This document shows, piece by piece, positions 51,577-61,281 of a stretch of 64,000 bases of DNA. Each line of letters opens with the position of its first letter. The stretch's first letter is position 1. This DNA comes from Actinomycetota bacterium (lineage in GTDB: Bacteria; Actinomycetota; Actinomycetes; Streptosporangiales; Streptosporangiaceae). The stretch spans positions 1-64,000 of the forward strand of contig PMSU01000163.1 of NCBI GenBank assembly GCA_003168255.1, given 5' to 3'. Both the position numbers and the translations under genes were made by a program. The notes below the pieces were generated by a model. That model had not been told where the DNA came from and ran no database searches. It saw only the letters and a list, made by a program, of their open reading frames with translations.

Positions 51577-51963
51577 CTAACGCCGGCTCGGGTCTTGGGA
51601 CTCCATAATTTTTCCGAACGCACGCAGCCGAGCAATCAGCGCGTCGCGCTCGACAATCGCGGCCCGGAGCGCGTCCTGGTCAGCCTCCAGCTGACGGACC
51701 CGCTCTTCGAGCTCGAGGACCCGGCGGACGGCCGCTAGCGTCAGGCCGTCCTGCACCAGCCGCAGGACGTACGCGACGATGGTCACCTCTTGCCGGGTGT
51801 AGCGCCGCTGTCCCCCAGACGACCTGGACGGGCACACGACGCCAAATTCGTCCAGCCGCCGCAGGAACGCGTGCTGCACCTCGAGCGTGGCGGCGACCTG
51901 TCCCACTGTGTACAGCGGCAGGTTCTCGTCATCAATGGGCAGCGAAGGCACGGCAGGCTCCAT
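51577..51963 (-). CDS. MerR/HspR-like regulator
   Basis: 128 residues from ATG at 51963. The winged helix is YTVGQVAATLEVQHAFLRRL, EFGVVCPSRSSGGQRRYTRQ and VTIVAYVLRLVQDGLTLAAV. A coiled coil follows (LELEERVRQLEADQDALRAAIVERD). It resembles HspR, which represses heat-shock operons. Here it lies behind hsp20 rather than dnaK. There is no ribosome site before the ATG, and a strong hairpin ends 6 bases upstream. It may be made from a leaderless message or only by readthrough. Confidence 0.8.
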   Translation of the reverse strand: MEPAVPSLPIDDENLPLYTVGQVAATLEVQHAFLRRLDEFGVVCPSRSSGGQRRYTRQEVTIVAYVLRLVQDGLTLAAVRRVLELEERVRQLEADQDALRAAIVERDALIARLRAFGKIMESQDPSRR

Positions 51964-51969
51964 AAGCAA

Positions 51970-52006
51970 AACCGGGTCCGGACGGCGCTGCCGTCCGGAC
52001 CCGGTT
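51970..52006 (-). terminator. Perfect 17-bp hairpin between hsp20 and the MerR-like gene
   Basis: Left arm AACCGGGTCCGGACGGC, loop GCT, and an exactly complementary right arm. On the minus strand it is followed by TTGCTT, partly a T-run. It lies 12 bases after the hsp20 stop and 6 bases before the regulator start, so it should stop or strongly weaken read-through. Confidence 0.85.
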
Positions 52007-52018
52007 ACGGTACGGCGA

Positions 52019-52435
52019 TCAGGCAGTGATCATCTTCTTGGTGTCGTTGCCGACGTCCACCTTACGGGCCTTGGCCTTCTCGGCCAGCGGCACGCGCACG
52101 GTGAGCACGCCGTTCTCGTAGGCAGCCTCGACCTTGTCGGCGTCGTACGCGTCACCAAGGTAGACGCGACGGCGCAGCGTTCCGGTCACCCGCTCGCGGA
52201 TGAAAGGACGCTCGGAGTCGGACTTCTCCTCGTCCCGCTTCGCGCTGACAGTCAGCACGCCGCGGTCGACGTTCACCTCGATGTCTTCCAGGCTGATGCC
52301 GGGAAGGTCGAACCGCAGCACGATGTCATCCTCGCGGCGGATGCCGTCCATCGGAAGCGCAGTCCGGGCAGATCCGGCAGACCAGCCGAACGCGCGCTGA
52401 GTGTGTACGAACGGATCAAATGATGTCAGGAGCAC
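52019..52435 (-). CDS. Hsp20 / alpha-crystallin small heat-shock protein
   Basis: 138 residues from GTG at 52435 (GGAGGTGAGCC upstream). The ACD domain runs from RREDDIVLRFDLPGISLEDIEV through DRGVLTVSAKRDEE to YENGVLTVRVPLAEKAK, with the GVLTV strand signature. Short N-terminus, and a KKMITA end instead of the I-x-I motif. It holds unfolded proteins soluble. A GAGGTAACCTC palindrome at 52507-52517 lies in the promoter. Confidence 0.93.
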   Translation of the reverse strand: MLLTSFDPFVHTQRAFGWSAGSARTALPMDGIRREDDIVLRFDLPGISLEDIEVNVDRGVLTVSAKRDEEKSDSERPFIRERVTGTLRRRVYLGDAYDADKVEAAYENGVLTVRVPLAEKAKARKVDVGNDTKKMITA

Positions 52436-52506
52436 TGAGGCTCACCTCCATGTAGTTTCCTAGGTCTTCACATCAGGTGCGACCAGGTTTCACGTATCTT
52501 CTACTG

Positions 52507-52517
52507 GAGGTAACCTC
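52507..52517. promoter_or_regulatory. Small palindrome in the hsp20 promoter
   Basis: GAGGT-A-ACCTC. On the minus strand it overlaps a TTGAGG that could be the -35 box, with TACGTG about 17 bases on. The overlap suits repression by the MerR-like protein encoded behind hsp20. It differs from the standard HspR box. Confidence 0.35.
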
Positions 52518-52565
52518 AAACTCTGCTTGTATATTTCCTCTCGCCGCGAGAGAGCTTTCTGATTC

Positions 52566-53708
52566 TCAGCCGACCCGCTCGATGATCGTCGCGTTGGCCT
52601 GGCCGCCGCCCTCGCACATGGTCTGGAGGCCGTACCTGCCGCCGGTGCGCTCAAGCTCATGCAGCAGCTTGGTCATCAGGATCGCCCCGGTGGCGCCCAG
52701 CGGGTGCCCGAGAGCTATCGCGCCGCCGTTCGGGTTGGTCTTCGCCAGCGATGCGCCGGTCTCCTGCGACCAGGCAAGCAGCACCGGAGCGAATGCCTCG
52801 TTGACCTCGAACACGTCGATGTCATCGATCTCGAGCTTCGCCTTCGTGAGTGCCTGGCCGGTCGCCGGGATGGGGCCGGTCAGCATGAACACCGGATCGT
52901 CGCCGGTGACCGCGAGCGCATGGATCCGCGCCCGGGGGGTCAGGCCGTGCCGCTGCACCGCCTCCTCCGAGGCGATCAGCAGGGCGGCCGCGCCGTCGGA
53001 GATCTGCGATGCGGTGGCGGCGGTGAGCTCCCAGCCCTCGCGCAGCGGCTCCAGGCCCGCCAGCTTCTCCTTGGACGTGTTCCGGCGCGGTCCCTCGTCG
53101 GTGCTCAGGCCGGCGAGTTCCACGATCTGACTCTCGAACCTGCCCTCATCGATCGCCCGGACGGCCCGTGCGTGGCTCTCCAGGGCAAAGTCCTCGAGCT
53201 GGTCGCGGGTGATCCCCCACTTCTCGCACATCAGCTGCGCACCGCGGAACTGGGATATCTCCTGGTCGCCGTACCGCTTCTTCCAGCCCTCTCCCCAGGG
53301 CATCGCCATGCCCATCGGCAGCGCGACAGACGAGCCCATCGGGACCATGCTCATGCTCTCGACACCGGCCGCGACTACCAGGTCCTGGGTGCCGGACAGA
53401 ACGCCCTGCGCGGCGAAGTGGATCGCCTGCTGGGAGGAGCCGCACTGCCGGTCGATGCTCACGCCTGGCACGCTCTCGGGCAGGCCGGCCGACAGCCAGG
53501 CGCCGCGCGCGATGTCGAGGCTCTGCGGGCCGATCTGCGAGACGCAGCCCATGATCACATCTTCGACGGCGGCCGGATCTACCTGTGTCCTGCTGATCAA
53601 CTCGGTCAGCACGTGCGCGGCCATGTCCACTGGGTGCACGCCGGACAGGCCGCCGTTCCGCTTTCCGACGGGGGTTCGGACCGCCCCGACGATGTACGCC
53701 TCTGCCAC
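52566..53708 (-). CDS. Acetyl-CoA acetyltransferase (thiolase)
   Basis: 380 residues from GTG at 53708 (GTGGGAGGACGTT before it). The frame is open further upstream. Catalytic Cys is in SIDRQCGSSQQAIHFAA, and the C-terminal motifs are FEVNEAFAPV, GGAIALGHPLGATG (His) and QTMCEGGGQANATIIE (Cys). It joins or splits acyl-CoA plus acetyl-CoA in beta-oxidation. The acyl-CoA dehydrogenase at 49654 could supply the pathway. Confidence 0.94.
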   Translation of the reverse strand: MAEAYIVGAVRTPVGKRNGGLSGVHPVDMAAHVLTELISRTQVDPAAVEDVIMGCVSQIGPQSLDIARGAWLSAGLPESVPGVSIDRQCGSSQQAIHFAAQGVLSGTQDLVVAAGVESMSMVPMGSSVALPMGMAMPWGEGWKKRYGDQEISQFRGAQLMCEKWGITRDQLEDFALESHARAVRAIDEGRFESQIVELAGLSTDEGPRRNTSKEKLAGLEPLREGWELTAATASQISDGAAALLIASEEAVQRHGLTPRARIHALAVTGDDPVFMLTGPIPATGQALTKAKLEIDDIDVFEVNEAFAPVLLAWSQETGASLAKTNPNGGAIALGHPLGATGAILMTKLLHELERTGGRYGLQTMCEGGGQANATIIERVG

Positions 53709-53916
53709 AACGTCCTCCCACTGCTCATCCGAGCGGCCGCTCGCCCATGGCGCTCCGACCGCAAACCGAGTGCCGTTCGGTATTACTACAGAGTAACGCG
53801 TCACCGGGAGCCTGGCACCGGCTGGCCGGGGCTGGCGCTGCCTTGGCCGCCCAGCGTAGGCTTGACACAAGGCCGCCTGCGGGTGCTGGCAGCGGGTAAC
53901 GAGGCAGGAGGAACGA

Positions 53917-54084
53917 ATGCTCACCGGGTTCATCTTGGTGGCGTTTCTTGCCGCTCTCGTCACCTTCGGCGTTACTAAGCTGCGCCGCCGGATGGGACTG
54001 GGCGTGACCAACCGGACGTGGGGAGTCGCCTTCCTCGTCACGGCCGTGATCATCCTGGCGTGCTGGGCGTACGGACACAACTGA
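53917..54084 (+). CDS. 55-residue two-helix membrane protein
   Basis: ATG at 53917 follows AGGAGGAACGA, an ideal ribosome site. Helix 1 MLTGFILVAFLAALVTFGVT, a basic loop (KLRRRMGLG), and helix 2 WGVAFLVTAVIILACWAYG. It is divergent from the thiolase and ends 23 bases before the end of the PP2C gene. It was below common length limits. The function is unknown. Confidence 0.65.
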   Translation: MLTGFILVAFLAALVTFGVTKLRRRMGLGVTNRTWGVAFLVTAVIILACWAYGHN

Positions 54085-54106
54085 CCGGCAGTCCCGACGC
54101 CCGGCG

Positions 54107-56356
54107 TTATTCAGGCCTTGCGGCCCCGTCCACCGGTATCTCGAACCAGACCGCCTTGCCGTCCTTGGTGGGCCTTGACCCCCACCGGGTGGCCAGCTGG
54201 TCTACCAGGTACAGACCCCGGCCGCCCTCGTCAGTCTCGCCCGCGCTGCGGATCCGTGGCAGCCGCAGGTCAGGGTCGAATACCTCTACCCAGATCGCCG
54301 ACGCGCCGCGCCGCAGCCGCAGCGTGAGCTCCTTGCCGGCCGGCCGCAGGATGTCATCGAGCCGGTCCTCCCAGGACTCGGCGAGCATCGCGGCGGCAGG
54401 TGCCACCCCGGCGGTCTCGAACGCGAACTCGCGGCGCGGGCTCGGCGAGGCCGCCGCGTGCAGCACGGCATTGGTGACCACCTCGGAGACCAGCAGGCAG
54501 GCCAGCTTCGCCTGCTCTGGCTCCACCCCCCACCTGACCAGCGTGTGCAGGGCCGACCGGCGTGCTTCGGAGACCCTGATGGGCTCGGCTGGGAACGATG
54601 CCTCCCAGGTGTCCAGATCCACCGGGCTCGACTGGACCACCACGATCGCCATGTCATCATCAATTTCGCCGGGGACCGCCTCCTCGGCGGCCTGGGCGAT
54701 CGACTCGACATCCCGGCGGGCCACCACGCCGACGGCCGCCTTGAGCATCTCCAGCGACTCGGCCTCGGTGTAGTGACCGGGTCCGTCCGGGCGTGTCCGC
54801 CGGTCGGTCAGCCCGTCGGTGTAGAAGACCAGCGTTGCCCCGGGCGGCAGCAGCACGGTTTCCTCGCGGAACGTCGGCACCCCGGCGATCCCCCGGCCGC
54901 GCACGCCGAGCAGCAGGCCCTTGTGCGCGATCTCCATCTCGCCGACCTTGCCGTCAACGATCAGCAGCGGGGCGTCGTGGCCGGCGTTCGCGTACGACAG
55001 CTCGCGCGACCACGGGTCGTACACCAGGTAGGTGCAGCTTACGATCGGCGGATCCCGGGAGTCGTCCCGCTGGCCCGAGTTGGCCGGGCCCAGCGTCCGG
55101 CACCAGTCGTCGAGTTTGCGCAGGATCTCCGCTGGCGGCTTGTCGTCCTGCGCGAAAGCGCGCAACGCGGCGCGCAGCTGTCCCATGATCGCGGCGGCGC
55201 GCGCGCCGCGGCCTTCCACGTCGCCAATGACGATGCCGACCCGCCCGGCGGACAGCGGGATGATGTCGTACCAGTCACCGCCCACCTGGGTCTGGATGCC
55301 CTGCCCGTGTATTTCCAGCGGCTTGGCGGGCACGTACCGCCAGGCCACCTTGAGCCCGTCGACGTCCGGCATGGTCTGCGGCAGCAGGCTCTTCTGGAAG
55401 GCGAGCGCGGTGCGGCGCTCCTCCTCGAACAGCATCGCGTTGTCGATGGCGATCGCAACCCGGCTTGCGATGGCACTCAGGAAGTCGCGGTCATATGCGT
55501 CGTAGTGCTGCTCTTCGCGCTCGGTCAGCCGCGACAGTCCCAGGCTCATCACGCCGAGCAGTTCGCCGCGGGCACAGAGCGGCGCGGCCACGATGGAGAT
55601 CATGCCCACGTCGTCGCACGCCCGCAGGCTCTCCCTGCTTGGCGCGGGATAGTGCTCGTCGGCCATGTCGGCCACCACGACCGCGTCCAGCCGCGCCATC
55701 GCCTGCTGGCAGAAGTGCCCCTCGGGGTACTTGATCTGCTCGCCGACCGCGGCCCAGCTGCCCGGCCGCGGCATCCAGCCGCGGGCGTGCGCCGCCGCGC
55801 GGCGGACGAGCTTGTCCGACTGGAACAGGTCAATGAAGCAATGGTCAGCGAACTGCGGCACCAGGGTGTCCGCCACGTGCCGCAGGGTGACGCCGAGCTC
55901 AAGGGATCCGGCCAGCCGCTCGCCGATGCGCTCGAGCAGTCCGATCCGCTCATGCTCACGCTGGCTGCCGCGCCGGGTGGCCTCGTGGGCGAAGATGACG
56001 ATGCCGTCGATCGCGCCGGATGGATGCCGCAGCGGGACCGCGCTGGCCCGCACGAAAATCCGCGAGCCGTCCGCCCGCCGGCTGGCGATCGTTCCCTCCC
56101 AGGCGCGTCCGCGCAGCACTTGCCTGGCGAGCTCGATGGCCTTGCCGAGATCCTCGACCTCGAAGCCGAGCGAAAGGACAGGGCGGCCAACTAGCTGCTG
56201 CGCATCGGCGGATACGCCGAAGAGTTTTTGCGCGAAAGAGTTCGCATATAGCAGGTTGTTAAGCCGGTCTGTGACAACGACCGCGGTCTCAACCTGATCG
56301 AGAACAGTTTCGGCCGGCAGGTAGGACGGATAAGCGGCGTCTCTCCATCCGGTCAT
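54107..56356 (-). CDS. PAS-GAF-PP2C-HATPase regulator (RsbU/RsbP plus RsbW-like)
   Basis: 749 residues from ATG at 56356 (GAGGTGA 10 bases upstream). A TTG two codons earlier is possible. Domains: PAS (about 18-130, VETAVVVTDRLNNLLYANSF), GAF (about 150-320), SpoIIE-like PP2C phosphatase (about 340-560; VGGDWYDIIPL, GDVEGRGARAA, YANAGHDAPLL, FYTDGLTDRR, DDDMAIVVV with the metal-binding Asp residues), and a C-terminal HATPase (about 600-748; LVSEVVTNAVLHAA, DEGGRGLYLVDQLA). Such proteins dephosphorylate anti-anti-sigma factors. This one could also bind or phosphorylate them through the ATPase. No partner is adjacent. Confidence 0.93.
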   Translation of the reverse strand: MTGWRDAAYPSYLPAETVLDQVETAVVVTDRLNNLLYANSFAQKLFGVSADAQQLVGRPVLSLGFEVEDLGKAIELARQVLRGRAWEGTIASRRADGSRIFVRASAVPLRHPSGAIDGIVIFAHEATRRGSQREHERIGLLERIGERLAGSLELGVTLRHVADTLVPQFADHCFIDLFQSDKLVRRAAAHARGWMPRPGSWAAVGEQIKYPEGHFCQQAMARLDAVVVADMADEHYPAPSRESLRACDDVGMISIVAAPLCARGELLGVMSLGLSRLTEREEQHYDAYDRDFLSAIASRVAIAIDNAMLFEEERRTALAFQKSLLPQTMPDVDGLKVAWRYVPAKPLEIHGQGIQTQVGGDWYDIIPLSAGRVGIVIGDVEGRGARAAAIMGQLRAALRAFAQDDKPPAEILRKLDDWCRTLGPANSGQRDDSRDPPIVSCTYLVYDPWSRELSYANAGHDAPLLIVDGKVGEMEIAHKGLLLGVRGRGIAGVPTFREETVLLPPGATLVFYTDGLTDRRTRPDGPGHYTEAESLEMLKAAVGVVARRDVESIAQAAEEAVPGEIDDDMAIVVVQSSPVDLDTWEASFPAEPIRVSEARRSALHTLVRWGVEPEQAKLACLLVSEVVTNAVLHAAASPSPRREFAFETAGVAPAAAMLAESWEDRLDDILRPAGKELTLRLRRGASAIWVEVFDPDLRLPRIRSAGETDEGGRGLYLVDQLATRWGSRPTKDGKAVWFEIPVDGAARPE

Positions 56357-56413
56357 CGCCAACTAGTCACCTCACCGGGTACGAGACCGTCGGGGAGACA
56401 GGAGCGGCAGCCT

Positions 56414-57133
56414 TCACAGGCGGGCGACGAAGACGTGCATGGCGACATCACGGGGTAGTTCGGCACTGCGACCTTCCGAAAAGTCCTCACACGTCACCCG
56501 CACACCGTCGTGACTCAGCGCGAGAGTTACCTCGCGTCCGGGTTGTATCCCGATGTGCTTGAGTCTAAGCATCAAACCGGCATCGCTTTGGACTTGCTCA
56601 CTTATCCGCCGGACAACAAAGCGCTCGGCGCGGACCGTTGCGGTCTCAGTCATTGCCTCGGCGGGCTCATGGCCGACGGCGAGCGAGCGTGCCCTCGCCT
56701 CCGCGGGCAGGCCGAGTTCCTCCAGCCCGGGGATGAGATTGCCGTGCGGGCAGTGCACCGGATAGCCGAGCAGTTCCACCAGACGGCGTTCCACCTGCTC
56801 GGAAATCACGTGCTCCCACCGGCACGCCTCGATATGAACCTCTTCCCAGGGCAGCCCGATGACACCGACCAGGAGGCACTCGGCTAGCCGGTGCTTGCGC
56901 ATGACCCGGGTGGCAAGCCCCCGGCCGGCCGCCGTCAGCGACAGCTGGCGGTCACCGGCCACCTCGAGCAGCCCGTCCCGCTCCATCCTGGCTACGGTCT
57001 GGCTCACCGTGGGACCGCTCTGCGAGAGCCGCTCGGCAATGCGGGCACGCAGCGGAACGATGCCTTCCTCTTCGAGTTCGAAGACCGTGCGAAGGTACAT
57101 TTCCGTCGTGTCAATGAGCCCGTGTGCCGCCAA
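56414..57133 (-). CDS. DtxR/IdeR-like metal-dependent repressor
   Basis: 239 residues from TTG at 57133, chosen for GGGAGGGAGAACCG just before. GLIDTTEMYLRTVFELEEEG with ARIAERLSQSGPTVSQTVAR is the helix-turn-helix. Metal-binding residues match DtxR: Met in DTTEMY, His/Glu in KHRLAE, His in EEVHIE, and C-x2-E-H in ACRWEH. An SH3-like C-domain (RLKHIGIQPGREVTLALS) follows. With iron bound it should repress uptake genes and manage iron storage. Iron rather than manganese is inferred from the Cys. Confidence 0.9.
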   Translation of the reverse strand: MAAHGLIDTTEMYLRTVFELEEEGIVPLRARIAERLSQSGPTVSQTVARMERDGLLEVAGDRQLSLTAAGRGLATRVMRKHRLAECLLVGVIGLPWEEVHIEACRWEHVISEQVERRLVELLGYPVHCPHGNLIPGLEELGLPAEARARSLAVGHEPAEAMTETATVRAERFVVRRISEQVQSDAGLMLRLKHIGIQPGREVTLALSHDGVRVTCEDFSEGRSAELPRDVAMHVFVARL

Positions 57134-57203
57134 CGGTTCTCCCTCCCCTACCGATGCTATGCCGGCCGGCGGAGAAACAGGACAGTAAGCGATACAGGCC
57201 CGG

Positions 57204-57845
57204 TCAGGGGGACAGCCGGGTAATGACCCAGCCACCGTCAGACCGCTGATACCGCAGCCGGTCGTGCAGGCGGCTTGGCCGCCCCTGCCAGAACTCGAGC
57301 GACTCGGGCACCAGCAGGTAACCGCCCCAGAAATCTGGCATCGGCACCGTCTCACCGGGCGGCCAGCGCCGCTGCATCTCGCCGTAGCGCTCGTCGAGCT
57401 CGGCCCGCGACCCGATGACCGACGACTGCCTGCTCGCCCACGCGCCCAGCTGGGAGCCATGCGGGCGGGACCGGAAGTAGGGCTCGCTCTGCTCCTTGGT
57501 CAGGGCGCTGACCGCACCCTCGATGAGCACCTGGCGCTGCATCGCGTGCCAGGGGAACAGCAGGCACGCCCTGGGCTGCCCGGCCAGGTCCCGGGCCTTC
57601 CGCGAGGTCCGGTTGGTGTAGAACTCAAAACCGGCTGAGCTGTGCTTCTTGAGCAGCACGGTCCTGGCGCGCGGCTGTCCCGAGCCAGACACGGTGGCCA
57701 GCACCATCGCGTTCGGCTCGGGCAGCCCCGCGGCGGTGGCGTCCGCGAGCCAGCCGGAGAACTGGGCGAACGGGTCCGCCGCGAGCATGCCCTCGTCGAG
57801 GCCGGCCGGCGGCTCGGATTCGTGCTGTGCGGCGTCCACGAACAC
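57204..57845 (-). CDS. pdxH: Pyridoxamine 5'-phosphate oxidase
   Basis: 213 residues. FMN enzyme that makes pyridoxal phosphate. Motifs: DPFAQFSGWLADATAAGLPEPNAMVLATV, RTVLLKKHSSAGFEFYTNR, FPWHAMQRQVLIEGAVS, YFRSRPHGSQLGAWAS, EFWQGRPSRLHDRL and the last block W-x-ITRLSP. Length is as in the family. It lies in the familiar actinobacterial neighbourhood pdxH, citA, serC. Confidence 0.94.
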   Translation of the reverse strand: MFVDAAQHESEPPAGLDEGMLAADPFAQFSGWLADATAAGLPEPNAMVLATVSGSGQPRARTVLLKKHSSAGFEFYTNRTSRKARDLAGQPRACLLFPWHAMQRQVLIEGAVSALTKEQSEPYFRSRPHGSQLGAWASRQSSVIGSRAELDERYGEMQRRWPPGETVPMPDFWGGYLLVPESLEFWQGRPSRLHDRLRYQRSDGGWVITRLSP

Positions 57846-57913
57846 CGATCCTCACACAGTCCGGGTCATGCCCGCAGCCGCCGGCCGCACCCGCCGGCCA
57901 CCCCGGCCGACCG

Positions 57914-57979
57914 GCGCACCGCCGCCGCCGGACCCGCGCGGGTCCAGCGCACCGCCGCCGCCGGACCCGTGCGGGCGGC
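57914..57979. repeat. Two 33-bp direct repeats between pdxH and the citrate synthase gene
   Basis: GCGCACCGCCGCCGCCGGAC begins at 57914 and at 57947. The 57914 unit continues CCGCGCGG and the second CCGTGCGG. CCGCCGGACCCGCGCG is shared with the repeats at 30606-30736. Confidence 0.75.
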
Positions 57980-58077
57980 CCTGGCTACCGGGAAGTAGGC
58001 AAGGCGCGATTGAATAGGTCGGCCAGGCACCGTGCCGCGCCACGGCCGCGCCCTACCAGGGAGACGGAGGAACACAA

Positions 58078-60337
<2,260 letters not shown>

Positions 60338-60417
60338 CCGGTGGGCGCAGCCTGCCCGCCCCGCCCATCCCCATCCCCACGCCCACCCCCCACGCCCCGC
60401 CTGAGCCGTCGGGCGAC

Positions 60418-60468
60418 GTCGATGTGAAATTACCTACCACCGGTGGTAGGCCCTGCCACATCGATCTT
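60418..60468. repeat. Copy B of the dispersed palindromic repeat
   Basis: GATGTG, TACCTACCACCGGTGGTAGG (a 16-bp palindrome CCTACCACCGGTGGTAGG extended) and CACATCGATC. The outer arms are GATGTG/CACATC with unmatched AAATTA and CCCTGC between. It is closely similar to 2841-2892 (reverse) and 6366-6415. Located 80 bp after serC and before a small minus-strand ORF. Confidence 0.8.
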
Positions 60469-60494
60469 GAAGCTGCGGGCGGGAGGTGACGCGC

Positions 60495-60578
60495 TCAGTG
60501 CACTATTGCGCCGATGACGACGGCGAGGATGAGGATCGCCAGCACGGAGGGCAGCAGCCAGCGGGGTGCACGATTCAC
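60495..60578 (-). CDS. 27-residue hydrophobic peptide (tentative)
   Basis: GTG at 60578: MNRAPRWLLPSVLAILILAV, then VIGAIVH and TGA. It has one membrane helix after a basic start. The ribosome site is weak, so I am unsure it is translated. Similar tiny proteins occur in actinomycetes. Confidence 0.4.
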   Translation of the reverse strand: MNRAPRWLLPSVLAILILAVVIGAIVH

Positions 60579-60639
60579 GCCACGCAGCCTACGCCGCAAC
60601 CCTGGCCACGCCGCGGCTCAGTCGGCGGCTGAGACCGGA

Positions 60640-61221
60640 TCACGCGGCGTCCTGCGTGGATAACGGACGGGCGCGCAGCGGCCAGCTCCCGATGGACTCG
60701 TACCACGGCTGCGGATCCGGGTGGCTGCGGATCAGGTGAATCCGGCCCGCCGGCCAGGAGCTGCCCGCATAGTCGGCCAGCCTGGCGATCAGCGGCCGGA
60801 CATCGGTTGGTGCCCGGCAGCGAGCCAGGGTGATGTGCGGCCTGAAGCGCCGCCCCTCATCCGGCGATGGCGCGCCCGCGAGCCTGGCACCCGCCGCCAC
60901 TGAGACGGCTATCGCGCGCAGCGCCTGCCGGTCGCCCTGGACTCCGGTCCACAGCACGCTTGCCTTGGGTGCGGACGGAAAGGCGCCGGCACCTGCCGCC
61001 GAAAGGTCGAGACTGGCGTGCCTGGCCGCCGCGCGCTTGAGCCGCGCGGCCAGCGGTGCCGTCACCGCATCGTCCACGTCGCCGAGGAAAGCCAGGGTGA
61101 CGTGCCATGACTGAGGACTGCTCCAGCGCAGCTCCGGCTGGGCGATGCGGAGCGGGGCGACAGCCGCCTCAAGCTCGTCCAGCGCCAGCGCTGGCGGCGT
61201 GATGGCGACGAAGAGTCTCAC
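60640..61221 (-). CDS. thpR: RNA 2',3'-cyclic phosphodiesterase / 2H ligase-like protein
   Basis: 193 residues, MRLFVAITPPALALDELEAAV. Two H-x-T-L motifs are present, HVTLAFLG near residue 40 and HITLARCR near residue 131. This pair is the 2H phosphoesterase signature. Members open 2',3'-cyclic phosphates and were first known as LigT. Length is typical. Confidence 0.92.
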   Translation of the reverse strand: MRLFVAITPPALALDELEAAVAPLRIAQPELRWSSPQSWHVTLAFLGDVDDAVTAPLAARLKRAAARHASLDLSAAGAGAFPSAPKASVLWTGVQGDRQALRAIAVSVAAGARLAGAPSPDEGRRFRPHITLARCRAPTDVRPLIARLADYAGSSWPAGRIHLIRSHPDPQPWYESIGSWPLRARPLSTQDAA

Positions 61222-61281
61222 CCATCATGGGTATCAGACCAGCCCGGGTGCTCCGCAGCGGTTCCCGCGACCCGGTCTGGG

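Noticed and set aside
54458-56194. 578-residue plus-strand frame opposite the PP2C gene
   Set aside because: Antisense shadow. The opposite strand has complete PAS, GAF, PP2C and ATPase motifs.
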